Below are positions 33,487-45,960 of a DNA stretch of 64,000 nucleotides, piece by piece. The translations under genes and the position numbers were made by a program. The notes below the pieces were generated by a model. It did no database searches. It had not been told where the DNA came from and worked only from the letters and a program-made list of their open reading frames with translations. How positions within the stretch are numbered: the stretch's first letter is position 1; each line of letters starts with the position of its first letter. This DNA is from Sipunculus nudus. Taxonomy: Eukaryota; Annelida; Sipuncula; Golfingiida; Sipunculidae. Location of the stretch: positions 4,277,464-4,341,463 of the forward strand of contig CM049320.1 in the NCBI GenBank assembly GCA_026874595.1, in the 5' to 3' direction.

Positions 33487-33956
33487 CTGATCGAACGGAA
33501 GGCCGGTCCTTTCCTTAGTGTGATCACTGTTTCTCGCTACGCTGAAGGCTGACAGCCTATTCTTCAGCGCCACCAGTCCATCCATGAGGAGCAGGGTCAG
33601 TGACGTCATCCTCTGTGAGTCGTCCGGCAAGAACAATGTGTTGGAGGAGGTCACGGTCAAAATGTCAGCGGTTTTAAGCTTTACTATGACGTCACGACTT
33701 GTCATTCCGGCTTCGGACTGTGAGACCCCTGCGACAGGCGCTCCATTTTTCCTTAAGACACACTCAATGTTCTCTCCATTGGTAACATGAACGCTGATGC
33801 TGACGTAATAATGCCCGGAGTCTGTAGCCGTGAATTCATAACGGTACGGATCCCACGGCCCCGATATCCTGAACTCCGGTGCCGTGTAGGGAAGAGGTGA
33901 ATCCGCAGTGACCATGACTGTGCCACTCTGAGCCAGGAAACCAAATGTCTCATTTC
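33487..33956 (-). CDS. C1q-domain secreted protein, exon 5 (C1q-like domain 1 and start of domain 2)
   Basis: 470 bp, phase 1 in and phase 0 out. Acceptor TTATCGTTTCAG, donor GATCAG|GTGAGC on the minus strand. Encodes a TNF/C1q-like jelly-roll: FTATDSGHYYVSISVHV, ECVLRKNGAPVAG, KTADILTVTSSN, SLTLLLM. It then begins the second domain with NRLSAFSVARN and TGLPFDQ, which the last exon completes. Splitting a C1q domain between the LPFDQ and VITNE motifs confirms that the two exons belong together. Residues 217-373 of the prediction. Confidence 0.87.
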
Positions 33957-35107
33957 CTGAAACGATAAACCGAAGTGATTGATTAAGCTGTTCAAACCAA
34001 TTTTTGCGGCCCATGAGGAGCCCGGACCGACCAGGAAAAAAAATGATTTTTTATATAGTTTTATTTTAGCTTTTATAAAGTTAGTGAGCAGAGTCTGTAA
34101 GGTCAGGTGTGGCGTATTGTCTTTTTCGAAATTTGCGAGGGCACATATGGCGTTCTTTTTAATAGGGTGATTTTAGGGAACTAAGTGGATCCGGACAGGA
34201 CTAGAATTTCCTGTAAAGCGCATTAAAATGTTTGAAAATGCAATAGTCTTGTGTATTCTTTAGTTTAGTTCAAATGTATCCAATCGCACACAAAAACATG
34301 CTCCAAAATTTGTTGTCTTTTGTTGTCAGTTTACAACTGGGAGTGATCTGAAGAGGTTGAAGGGGCCCTGACCTGTCATGATTTTTCTATATATAAACAC
34401 TAGAAAATACTTCAAAATGGGGAAATTTCTTTGGCTTTGTTATTAACTTATATATCTACAGCTTTTCATTAGGGGGGTTCAAAAGGTCCCGGCCACGACA
34501 TGGAGTATTAGGTCCAGTTAAATGCTTGTTAATGGGGAACTTTGTTTTATTTTTTCATTAGGTGTTACTTCATATCGCTTTTATCAGAAGTGATAGGACT
34601 GGTCTATGGAGCTCAAGCCCCAGAGTTTCCAAGACCACAAGAATAGGCTTGACGATGAAGTCTAATTCGTCTTAAATTGTATTATATAGGATTTAACCAG
34701 GTCAGGGGACATTGAAATGCTTGAAAATGAGGAAATTTTGCATAAAGGGGAAACGATTGATATGATTATGTCGAAATGGCTAGGCGAATATTACAGGCTA
34801 ATATTATTACGACGCACATCCTTGGAAGAAATTAACCAAAATTAATATTTTTTTAATAATTAATTTTTATTCCGGAAGGCCATTCCATTGATTTATTTAA
34901 ATATATTCTATTGTTCTTTATTTAAATTAATATCGGGGGGGGGGGTGTTTACATCTCTCTCTTAGTAAAATATTTGCGGGGAAATATACCTGAATCACCA
35001 TCCACCCCTCCCCCACCCCAACCAAGCTGCACCCATGAAATTATTTATTGTAGTATGGATAATAAAGTACTTAAATGTATTTTTTTCGGGAACGTAACTA
35101 TACTTAC

Positions 35108-35224
35108 CAGTGCATGTGATGTCATTTCCAGATCCTTCATATCCACCTGGGCATGCGCAGGTGTAGCTTCCGGCTGTATTGTAGCATAGATTATGACATT
35201 GGTTGGGGTTACATTCGTCTGTGT
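35108..35224 (-). CDS. C1q-domain secreted protein, exon 4 (calcium-binding EGF)
   Basis: 117 bp, phase 1-1, acceptor TGATTGCAG, donor ACTG|GTAAGT. Encodes a complete six-cysteine cbEGF: DTDECNPNQC, NLCYNTAGSYTCAC, PGGYEG and a final C. D-x-D-E at the start and N-T-x-G-S-Y are the calcium-binding and hydroxylation consensus. cbEGFs act as rigid extracellular spacers. Confidence 0.9.
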
Positions 35225-35384
35225 CTGCAATCATCAGAAAAAAGATTAATTTTACCTTAAAACAGATGTACAAAAAGATCTATAGAACGATGCTCACATG
35301 ACATGGGTGACCTTCGAGCGATAACTGGTGTTGTAAACGAAGTGTAAAAATCGGACTCTGTGTGAGGATCTAAATCAACAATCA

Positions 35385-38300
35385 TTTTTAGCTCAGCTGA
35401 CTGAAAGTCATCTGAGCTATAGCGATCACTCTTTGTCCGTCGTCCGTCTGTCTGTCTATCTGTCCGTCTGTCTGTCTGTCCGTCTGTCCGTCTGTCCGTC
35501 TGTCCGGTAACCAGGCACAAATCGTAACCGCTAGAACTGGAATCTTCTTACTTGACATCCTGGGAGGTTCATGAAAAATCTCCTTGGAAACCAGAAATTA
35601 GGTCTCTGTTACCCATATCCTTCGAGCTATGGGGCCCCAAAGTACCCCCCAGAAAAGTCCAAAATTTCATACAAAAACTTCAATATCTCATTAACAACTT
35701 GACTGATGGTCATGATTTTTGGCATACATATTGATCATGAGAGGTTCCATCAGTTCCTGAAGACTGGTGGCGCCACCTGTATTTTTCGATTTTTTACGAA
35801 TTTTTTTCTCTATTTTTGAGACCTTTAAAAATGTGAACATCTGTTAACAAGGCACAAATCGTAATGACTGGACTTAGAATCTTCATTCTCGATACACTGA
35901 GAGACCTATGAAAAGTCTCCATGGAAACCAGAAATTAGGTCTCTGTTACCCATAGCTGGAACTACCCCCCAGAAAAGTAAAAAATTTCAAACAAAAACTT
36001 CAATATCTCATTAAATACTTGACTGATGGTCATGATTTGTGGCATAACTATTGATCATGAGATGTGTCATCACTTCCTGCAGACTGGTGGTGCCACCTTT
36101 ATTGTTCGATTTTTTTACGATTTTTTCCTCTATTTATGAGACCTTTAAGGATGCTGTCATCTGTTAGCATGGCACAAATCATAACGACTGGACCTAGAAT
36201 CTTCATTCTTGACACACTGAGAGACCTATGGAAAGTCTCCATGGAAACCGGAAATTAAGTCTCTGTTACCCATATTCTTCGAGCTATGGAGCCCCAAAGT
36301 ACCCCCAAGAAAAGTAAAAAATTTCATACAAAAACTTCAATATCTCATTAACTACTTGACTGATGGTCATGATTTGTGGCATAACTATTGATCATGAGAT
36401 GTGTCATCACTTCCTGCAGACTGGTGGTGCCACCTTTATTATTCGATTTTTTACGATTTTTTCCTCTATTTTTGAGACCTTTAAGGATGCTGTCATCTGT
36501 TAGCATGGCACAAATAGTAACGACTGGACCTAGAATCTTCATTCTCAACACACTAGAAGACCTATGAAAAGTCTCCATGGAAACCAAAATTAGGTCTCTG
36601 TTACCCATATTCTTCGAGCTATGGAGCCCTAAAGTACCCCCAAGAAAAGTAAAAAATTTCATACAAAAACTTCAATATCTCATTAACTACTTGAATGATG
36701 GTCATGATTTGTGGCATAACTATTGATCATGAGATGTGTCATCTGTTCCTGCAGACTGGTGGCGCCACCTGTATCGTTCGATTTTTTACGATTTTTTTCC
36801 TCTATTTTGAGACCTTTAAGGATGCTGTCATCTGTTAGCATGGCACAAATAGTAACGACTGGACCTAGAATCTTCATTCTCAACACACTAGAAGACCTAT
36901 GAAAAGTCTCCATGGAAACCAGAAATTAGGTCTCTGTTACCCATATCCTTTGAGCAATGGAGCCCCAAAGTACCCCCCCCCCCCCAGAGTAGTCAAAAAT
37001 TTCATACAAAAACTTCAATATCTCAATAACTACATCACTGATGGTCATGATTTTTGGCATACATATTGATTATGAGATGTTCCATCAGTTCCTGCAGACT
37101 GGTGGCGCCACCTATGTTATCTATCAAGAGGGTACAAATTGCAACAACTGGACCTAGAAACTTCATTCTTGTCATGCAAGGAGGCCCATGAAGAGTGCCT
37201 GTGGAAACTTGAAATTAGGTCTCTGTTACCCATATCCTTCAAGCTATAGGACTCTGAAGTATCCCTCAGAATAATGGACAATTTGATACAAAAGCTGAAG
37301 TATCTGAACAACTAATACGGAGATCATCATGATTCTTTGCATGGATATTGACCATTAAGTGTTTTTAGCTCAGCTGACTGTAAGTCATCTGAAGTATCCC
37401 TCAGAATAATGGACAATTTGATACAAAAGCTCAAGTATCTAAACAACTATTGCAGTGATCACCATGATTCTTTGCATGGATATTGATCATGGAATGTGTC
37501 ATCAGTTTCTGCAGTATGGTGGCGCCACCTGTATTTTTTTTATTTTTACGAATTTTTTTCTCTTTTTTTGAGACCTCATAAGATGCGGTCATCTGTTAAC
37601 ATGGCACAAATTGTAACAACTGGACCTAGAATCTTCTCTCTTGACATCCTGAGAGGCCCATGAAAAGTTTCCTTAAAAACATGAAATTAGGTCTCTGTCA
37701 CCCATAACCTCTGAGCTATGGGGCTCCGAAGTACCCCCCAGAATAATGGAAAATTTGATACAAAAGCTCAAGTATCTGAACAATTATTATATTGATCACC
37801 ATGATTCTTGCATGGATATTGATCATGAAATGTTTCGTCAGTTTCTGCATTCTGGTGGCGCCACCTGTATTTTTTCAATTTTTCAGCTCAGCTGACTGAA
37901 AGTCATCTGAGCTGTAGGGATGACCTTTTGTCCGTCGTCCGTCCGGCCATCCAGGCGTCTGTCTGTTAACAGGGCACTTCATAACTGCTAGACCGGGAAT
38001 CTTCTTACTTGAAATCCTGGGAGGTCTATGGAAATTTTCCTTGTTAACCTGAAATTAGGTCACTGTGACCTATATTCTTCGAGCTATGGGGTTCTAAAGT
38101 ACCCCCCAGAATAATGCAAAATTTAATACAAAAGCTCAAGTATCTGAACAACTAATGCATTAATCACCATGATTCTTTGCATGGATATTGATCGTGGAGT
38201 GTTTCATCAATTTCTGGAGATTGGTGGCGCCACCTATATTTTTTTTTATTTTTTACGATTTTTTTCTCTACTTTTGTGATCTTTAAACATTTGGTCATCT

Positions 38301-39070
38301 GTAAACAGGGCACAAATCATAATGACTGGACCTAGAATCTTCTGTCCTCACCTCCAGGGAAGCCCATAAAAGGTCTACATGGAAACCCGAAATAAGGTCC
38401 CTGTTACCCATATTCTGTGAGCTATGGGGCCCTGAAGTACCCCCCAGAATAAAGATTTGGTCATATATTAACAGGGCACAAATCATAATGACTGGACCTA
38501 GAATCTTCTGTCCTCACCTCCAGGGAAGCCCATAAAAGGTCTACATGGAAACCCGAAATAAGGTCCCTGTTACCCATATCCTTCATGCTCTGGGGCTCCG
38601 AAGTACTCCCCGAATAAAGATTTGGTCATCTGTTAACAGAGCACAAATTATAATGACTTGACCTAGAATCTCCTTTCTTGATATGCTGGGAGGCCCCTGA
38701 AAAGTCTCCTTGTGCACCTGAAAGTACATCTCTGTTACCCATATCCTTCATCCTATGCGGCTTTGAAATACCCCCCAGAATAAACATTTGGATTTGTTAA
38801 CAGGGCACAAATCATAATAACTGGACCTAGAATTTTATTTTTGACATGCTGGGAGACCCCTGAAAAGTCATCTTGTAAACCTTGAAAATAGGTGTCTGTT
38901 ACCCATATCCTTCATGCTACAGAGTACCCCAATGAATATTGGATGATTTTATACAAAAGGTCAAGTTTGGAAAAAGTATTTCATTCAAACTTGACATTCA
39001 GATGATAAAATTACTTTTGTCAATGTCTTCCTGGTCAGCTGAGCGTCATGACCCCTGGGTCACTTGTTTT
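35385..39070. repeat. ~3.7-kb interspersed element with ~330-bp tandem units, hairpin head and GGTCACTTGTTTT tail
   Basis: It starts with a hairpin AGCTCAG-C-TGACT / AGTCA-T-CTGAGCT (35390-35418) followed by GTCCGTCGTCCGTCTG and simple CTGTCCGT repeats, and ends with gtcagctgagcgtcatgacc then cctgggtcacttg. Between these lie units of roughly 320-340 bp with 'gacctagaatcttc', 'aggtctctgttaccc', 'tacccccca' and 'ctggtggcgccacctgt'. Extra heads occur near 37365 and 37884. This style of repeat is familiar from mollusc genomes. Intronic, non-coding. Confidence 0.8.
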
Positions 39071-39414
39071 ATATTTACTTGAAGTAACCATGTTCACTAC
39101 GAGGTTTTGTGGAACATTCGAGAACATTCTTTGAAAAATAGTTTCTTTTTTTATCGATTTATACTGAATCAGGGACAGGGAGACACCGCTACTCATGATT
39201 ATCAATGGAAGATGTCCCATGTTGAACTGGATTCAGTCTATTTACGTGCCAGCTATCATTTGAAATATATGACAAGTAAAGATAATGAAATCTTGAGGAA
39301 TACATCTATGTCATTAAGAATAAACATAAATATTGAATAATTTAACGGACTTATAAATTAAAAGGGTAGAAAAATGTTCCTACCCTCCATTCTGAAAGGT
39401 TTCTGATAATTGTT

Positions 39415-39416
<2 letters not shown>

Positions 39417-39484
<68 letters not shown>
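39417..39484. repeat. (TA)n microsatellite
   Basis: Uninterrupted TA tract directly next to the hammerhead-like segment. Confidence 0.95.
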
Positions 39485-39486
<2 letters not shown>

Positions 39487-39504
39487 CTCTGAAGAAAAAC
39501 AACG

Positions 39505-39566
39505 CTGTTAATTCACAACAGTCTGTTTCACGGGATGCGACCCGATCATCAGGTTAATGTGGTTAG
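39505..39566 (-). ncRNA. Hammerhead-ribozyme-like motif, Penelope-type context
   Basis: On the minus strand: CTGATGA, a stem-II-like hairpin (CGGG-tcgcat-CCCG), then GAAAC, a small stem III (ACA-gac-TGT) and a putative GTT cleavage triplet followed by GTGAATTAA, which pairs with five of six bases of ATTAAC just before CTGATGA (stem I). Order and core match a type-I hammerhead as found in Penelope-like retroelements. The U-U opposition next to the core in stem II is atypical and may impair activity. No Penelope ORF is nearby. Confidence 0.4.
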
Positions 39567-39675
39567 AAAGAAGCTAACGGCGTGGTTTGAAAAGCAGAGA
39601 CTTTACGAGATTACGAGATTATGCTTTGTGCGCTTCGGGGCGGGGGGGGGGGGGGCATGTGAAAGACTGACACTG

Positions 39676-39705
39676 ATCCTATTGTCCTCGGGTGCACAAT
39701 AGGAT
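39676..39705. other. Perfect 10-bp-stem hairpin
   Basis: ATCCTATTGT and its exact reverse complement ACAATAGGAT flank a 10-base GC-rich loop, in the segment between two (TA)n tracts. Role unknown. Confidence 0.6.
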
Positions 39706-39778
39706 TGGTCGGGGTACACGTGCGATACTGGAACATAACAGGGCGGAGCAAACAGGTTATTTATTGTTGTAAATTTTG

Positions 39779-39780
<2 letters not shown>

Positions 39781-39817
<37 letters not shown>
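39781..39817. repeat. (TA)n microsatellite
   Basis: Second TA tract, bounding the ~300-bp hammerhead-containing segment on its right. Confidence 0.95.
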
Positions 39818-39830
<13 letters not shown>

Positions 39831-40223
39831 TTACATATCAATGACATTGCTTTTATAGTCGTTTATACACACATGCAGATATAAGTAAACATATATATGT
39901 ATATCATATCATACATTCTATTTATCTTCAGTATTTTATTCAATGGATGGGTACAAGCAATTCCTATGTTTTTCTATAAAACACGTATAAAATGTCAAAC
40001 AGGTGTCCGATTATCGTTAACGATTCAACCAAACTACAAAGTGTTTGTGTGTTTATGAACTGTAACTTGACCGCTCACCGCTAACATGACGCACCCCCTG
40101 GGCTTGATCAAACAAACTAAACATTGGCATTTTTTGTCGGTAGATAAATTTGGCGAATTGTGCGGGTTACACTGTAATCGGTGATTTCTTCATACATGCC
40201 CGTCAATGAAAGTGTGACGTTAC

Positions 40224-40346
40224 CTGTACAGTTCCTCTGATTGTCCTCGAGCTCGTATCCAGCAGGACACTGACATTCGTACGAACCGACAGTGTTGACA
40301 CACGAGTCAGAGCACCCACCATTCTCAACAGCACACTCGTCGATAT
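40224..40346 (-). CDS. C1q-domain secreted protein, exon 3 (calcium-binding EGF)
   Basis: 123 bp, phase 1-1, acceptor CTTGTTATAG, donor ACAG|GTAACG. Encodes [37 protein letters not shown] and a final C: six cysteines with the calcium-binding consensus. Its paralogue in the divergent gene is the exon at 62263. Confidence 0.9.
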
Positions 40347-40489
40347 CTATAACAAGATAACACAGGTATTTTATAATGTAAAAAGCTATAGCATTCCATT
40401 TATAGACGGATCAAAATACGAAAACATATAGCTCAATCCCCAACAAATTGCAAGAAATTTTTTATGGTGATTTTCTGTATTAAAGGACT

Positions 40490-40990
40490 AGTTTAACAAT
40501 ATATCAAAAGTTTACCAAAATTGGACCCCGAAAAAGTTGTTATTTTCAAGATGGAGTCCAAGATGGGCGCAAAGGTCTTCAGTTGGCAATAAATCATCAG
40601 TTTCACAATAGAGTAGTAATTTTAGCATCTACAACTCAATTGTTAGGGTCCACAAATCCATTTGAACCAACAGAAATAAAATTACGTATTTGTGTCACTG
40701 AAAAATCCAAGATGGCGTCCAAAATGGCTGCCGAGACCTTAAAAATAGCCATAAATTATTCATTTTTCATCGTAGTTGTGATTTTGTATGTACTTCTAGG
40801 TTTTTGGGGTCCAGGAATACATTGGAACAAGCAAAAATATCATTACGTATTCTTTTTACTGAAAAACCAAGATGGCGGCCATTTTGAATTTTATCATAAT
40901 AGTTGTTATTTTGGTATCTACTGTTTGTTTTTTTTTTTTTTGGGGGGGGGGCAAGAATTCTTTTGGAAAAACCATAAAGATCATTAAGCA
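40490..40990. repeat. ~170-bp tandem repeat with AAGATGGCGGCC motif
   Basis: Three diverged units sharing 'aagatggcg.cc', 'ataaatcat', 'gttg/tt.ggggtcca', 'aaccaa.a.aaaa.attacgta'. Intronic. A similar phrase (gaccgccatcttgg) appears inverted near 49750. Confidence 0.6.
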
Positions 40991-43430
40991 TTTATGCCAA
41001 TGACAAATACAAGTCCTTTTTTCAACATAGACTTGTTATTTATGAATCTTCTTTTACATTTATTGGTTTATTAATCAATTGAATTAAGACCAACATAAAT
41101 TCATGAAAAATCATTAGGTGATATTGACAACAAAAATAACTTGAAACAAGGGAAACAAAGAAATGCCTCTTACGCATTTTTCATTGGCTATCGTATTGGT
41201 ACTCGCAAATAGATGGCTTGTTTCGTTTAGGTTCTCTATACGGTATCTTCTGGAATATGCAAACTTTCGTATTTTTTTTATTGTTTGTCCAAAAATCTCC
41301 AATAGGCTCGTCTATAAAATATCTCAAATAGTTTTACCTCCGCCAGACTGTTCAAACAAATCCGCATTAAAAAAATAAATTGTATGACAATTAATGCTTT
41401 TTACTAACGGATAATACAGTAACAAATAATTCTTCCTTCATTAATAATTATTCTAAACACTGAATAACTATTAGCAATTTTGGTCGGAATTTCACTGAGA
41501 CACATTCCGTCTGTGTCGCACATTGTGTTAGGTTGATATGGGGATACAACTGAGAGGAACTGAACTTCATAAATATTAAGACATCCCAAAGTGCTTGGAA
41601 TAATCACGTGACCCTTACCAGGCCCTGCTCAACATCGTTGTGGTCCGATTACAATTGTGTGCTCTCGACCCACACTGGTGGTCATGCCCAGAGAATATAG
41701 CCATACAAAGCAGCGGGTACACGAAATGATATCTGGGACGACTGCGGAGTATAACCACAGTGTGAGGAGCGTAGTTTGGCCGCTACATCTCCGTGATATT
41801 GGTTACTGATCAGTGAAGCGGAGCTTTAATTTAATATACGGAACAGTTAATATAGAATACAGCTAACGAGATAGTGTGTACAATCATCCCCACTAACACG
41901 TAAACCTTATAAATCTTTTCCATGCGCATGCGCACTGCGGGTGACGGACGTCTGCTGTGTTCTGGTACCGTGAATCACCATTGCGAATTTTGTAAGATAA
42001 AATATAATTTAAGCCAGAATCTCTAGTGATAAGCTCGCCCTTAAATATGGGATACAATGTTTTATCTATTATCATTGAATATGTAACAACATGATCTTTA
42101 CGTTAGTATAACAAACCCAAACACTCAGTGTTAGTCGTCAACGACAGGCGGCGCTGGTAAGGTGGAAAAGGTCCTTTTTAATTGAGGTATCCCTTTAATA
42201 GTTAACAAGTTCTTTCTTTCCCAAATCAACCGCATACATTACATCTACAATAACTTTGCCTCATTTTTTTTATTTGCATGGGTTATTTATATAAATATAC
42301 CGTAACTAGGTAACAGCGTCTGTATTTTAAATTATCTAGTGGTAATATTGGTTCGATAAGCGTCACGAGCTACTTCCGTCATCGCCCACATACTCAGTTA
42401 TTCGACCGTATAGGCAGCACACAGAACAATAACACAAAGTAATACCATGACGCACATGGACCATCCTTTGTCGGTAACACAAGCTAACGCTATATGTGGA
42501 CGATCAAATAAATCACCCATTTGCATGGCATACTCGTTTAATAATATATATTTCCACAGCCTTGTTAAAAGGCCTTACAAATCACCGATAAAGGCAAAAC
42601 CTTTCTTCAGACAGAGCAAGATAAAAAAGGGTGCTTTTGGAAGTGGCCTAGTATTGTTGAGTAGATCTGCCGTTCGATATGTATCAATCGATTTTAGGAA
42701 AAATGTTCTATATTTTATTTTGTGCTGGTTTACGAACATTTCTTTTTTTTATGTTTTATGTTTTACTGTCATGCAGGGACGTTACAATGTAAAACAGGCA
42801 TACAGCCATTGTAGCTCTGAAACAAGAGACGTTTGTAGATCTTTAACCCGCTTATTAAAGTTTCATACTTTAAAAAAGCCCTTTCTCTTGGCGACTTGAG
42901 CATGGAACCATGCAGTCTGGACTACCGCCTGTTTTAATTGATGGATCTTGGTATTAACGTTTCCTCCACGTAATTAGATGAAACGAGACGGATGAAAATA
43001 AATAAAAAAATATTTCCTCTTTTTAGTTATTTGGTAAAATAAATGAGGTCAGAGGTTTAGTAAAACCAAACGTTTACAAAAGTTTAGCCTTACCACCAGT
43101 CTAATCATTTATTTATACGCAACTCGTCAGTGTTTTATCTCAGAGTAGCTTTTCTGGTTATTCACCATGCACTGGAGCCCTTTTAGTCTACCCTGTCATT
43201 TCCCCCGATGAACACTCACTCAGTAACTGATACTTACATTTGAGTTGGTATTCTTTGGATATACCAATTAAGGTCCTGTAGCCTATACTCGCTATCACTG
43301 ATTAAGTTAATGTAATAAAACACAAACCATGAATCAATTGAAGTTTTAATAGTAGCTATTTTAGTGTAGCAACAACTAAAAATGTTATCTCTTACACGGG
43401 GATATATATGCCTCATATTTGGGATATGGG
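40991..43430. other. Intron sequence, no additional exon seen
   Basis: AT-rich. A 150-codon open frame at 42447-42899 shows no domain, signal or repeat and is read as chance. Confidence 0.45.
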
Positions 43431-43433
43431 ATT

Positions 43434-43541
<108 letters not shown>

Positions 43542-43612
43542 TACATATAACCCTCGCCCTACCCCGTTATCTTAAAATCACAATCTATATAACAGTGTGC
43601 GGATAAAGTCAA

Positions 43613-44299
43613 TTTCAAATTACCCCAAGACCCCCCCCCCCCCCCCCCCGGTACTTGTAGATCTCGGACCTTTGCGTTCTCGGCCCGCACAAAGTGGGAC
43701 CATATCAGATCGGACCATTACGATATCGGACCACTGGGCCGACGATCTCGGACCTCTTCATGTCGGACTACCACAATATCGGACCACGGCTTCATAGCTA
43801 TTCAAATAATGTCCTGCATAGCTGTTACTTTTAACTTATACTGTTATGAAATAACCGAGGTTCTGTTAATATTATACATTGGGAATATCGAATATTGGAC
43901 CACCCACGCTTCACTTTATTATTTCATGTGGCGCGTATGAGTTAAATATTCCACTGGGACTAGTTTTTTAAGCCATGGCTCATTATATATATCCACTCAG
44001 AAAACACAAACACTTCATATATAATATATTAGTTTGTGTAGTGTGATTAAATGAAAAATCCATTACAAATAAATTCTCTGTTTCATTCTTCTCTCTTTCT
44101 TTCTTTTTTAGACACAAAGTAAACATTCCTCCTTCGTGTTTTCTTTCTTTAGTTTCTTTTCTTCAAGTCTCCCCATCTCCCTCTCCCTTCACACACACTG
44201 AAGGGTTTATGGTTATTTAAAATGCTCTTATAAGAAAAAAAGCGAAATATGGGCCTACATTTTTATGTAAATCATGATTAAGAAGATAAGCAACGAAGA

Positions 44300-44338
<39 letters not shown>

Positions 44339-44614
44339 CAAGAGTTGTGTGGGTGTAAGCAAGTTTGTTTTGTTCAAACAATGAGCCTCGACATTTTTTT
44401 TAAACAGAACATACACATTTCACAAGGATATAATATGTCCGATCGAGGTCTGAACGAAGCCGAGATAGTGGTTCGAAATGGTAAGGAATGTGGTCCGAGA
44501 TCCTCGACCCGGTGGTCCGAACTTGTACTTAGTGGTCCGACTTCGTGTGGGCTGAATTCGCGAAGGTCCGAGATCTCCATAAAGCCAGTCCCCCTGCCCC
44601 GGTTTAATTTGAAA
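43613..44614. mobile_element. ~1-kb inverted-repeat (foldback) element with iterated TCGGACC motifs
   Basis: Left arm (about 43613-43795) and right arm (about 44435-44614) are reverse complements in order: tttcaaatta, C-rich tract, agatctcggacctt.gcg, gcccacacaaagt/cgaagt, cggaccact, then a ccgggtcgaggatctcggacc-like block. Each arm contains many copies of TCGGACC at irregular spacing of about 15-25 bp. A (GA)n tract (44306-44335) lies inside. No transposase. Confidence 0.6.
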
Positions 44615-45036
44615 CACATGTAGTAATATTGTGCCAATTAATCGATTATATCGATGATTGGTCGATTTCTTTCAAAATCGAAAAAAAAAATCGATAGCTT
44701 TTTTTTGCATAATCTATCACAAACGATTAAGTATATGCTCGATAAAGGAAATGAAATATTCTTATTCTGTCCGAGATATATAAGAACAACGAATCAAACA
44801 CAGCGAATAGCATTTAAATTTAACCTTGTGATATAACTGTCTAACGTGATGAACACGTTAGACGGAATTCATTCGGTCAATATTCGGTAATAGGCTATAG
44901 ATGATGAATCAAATATTCGATTAATAATCGACCATCGGTCATTTATTGTCAATCATCGAATTTGAATTTACAACCAACATTAATATGTAATCATAGGATA
45001 TGAATATAAATTAAACATGATTAAAACAGTACATAC

Positions 45037-45120
45037 CGTCACAATTTGCCATGTCATCGTTCAGTTTGAAGCCATGACCGCAGACACATTTCCTCTGATC
45101 GAACGTGGGACAGGTATCAA
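45037..45120 (-). CDS. C1q-domain secreted protein, exon 2 (half-EGF module)
   Basis: 84 bp, phase 1-1, acceptor ATCATTTGCAG, donor GACG|GTATGT. Encodes DTCPTFDQRKCVCGHGFKL then NDDMANC, with four cysteines: the C-terminal half of an EGF-like fold. The divergent paralogue has an exon of exactly the same length at 56676 with ELCPTYEQRRCICDPGYWL. Confidence 0.85.
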
Positions 45121-45845
45121 CTGCAAATGATATATGAAAAATACAACACGAGTTATAGATGGTGACTACAGATCCTGATATACATTATAAACTTTTGTTA
45201 TGTCTGCAAGAAACAAATGCTATACATATAGAGTGACATATAGTTTGGGACCAGAGCTATGTAGTTTTACAAATATAGAGGAATCAAAAGTCAGTATTCA
45301 AGTTCTCAAGACGTCTGCAGAACACCCAGAAGGTTTTGACCAAATTTTGACCAAGTGAGTCTTCATATAGTGGTAATAAATATCTAAAGACATGTCATTT
45401 TAATGGAGTTTTTTTTTATTTTGCAATACTTCTCCCGACCACTATTTTGACCCGACCCTTGGAACGGCTGTTTAGTTATAACTGGTCTCATGACTCCCAG
45501 GCCTAATCCTTTTATTTAAAAAGCTAGTAGGACGCCGGTTGATCGTGAGCAACTAACTTAAATGCAGATAGCGCGATGGGTCTTCTTTGCGGTGTTTGTT
45601 TAATGTAACGAATAAGTCAGGCCGATCACTGGTTACTAAGCAACAGAAACAGGTGTCGAGACAGCGGGATGGCCATGTAACAGGGTGGTCATGTGACAGG
45701 AAATAAAATGTCAGGAAAGAATCACATACAGTAAAAATAATAAATATTAAATTTTCAGGTTTCTTACAAGGAAAAGTGACTAGAAATAATCTGTAATAAC
45801 TGATTCCAATTCCTGTTTAGTTGTTACTGTCTCGATAGTGAAGCT

Positions 45846-45960
45846 TGCTTCTAGCGAAGCGGTTGGTACACCCGACTTGTGCGCCACCGACATGGGTTCG
45901 AATCCGGACCGGCTCGATATTTTCCCCCTGAGCAATTTCTCTTCGTAACAAAGTCAATTG
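45846..45960 (+). mobile_element. tRNA-derived SINE-like sequence
   Basis: Box-A-like TAGCGAAGCGGTTGG and a perfect box B (GGGTTCGAATCC), about 45 bp apart. No acceptor-stem closure with 3' CCA-proximal pairing was recognised, so it is treated as a SINE head, not a tRNA gene. Confidence 0.5.

Noticed and set aside
42447-42899. 150-codon ORF on the plus strand
   Set aside because: Intronic to the minus-strand C1q gene, with no recognisable domain, signal peptide or repeat support.
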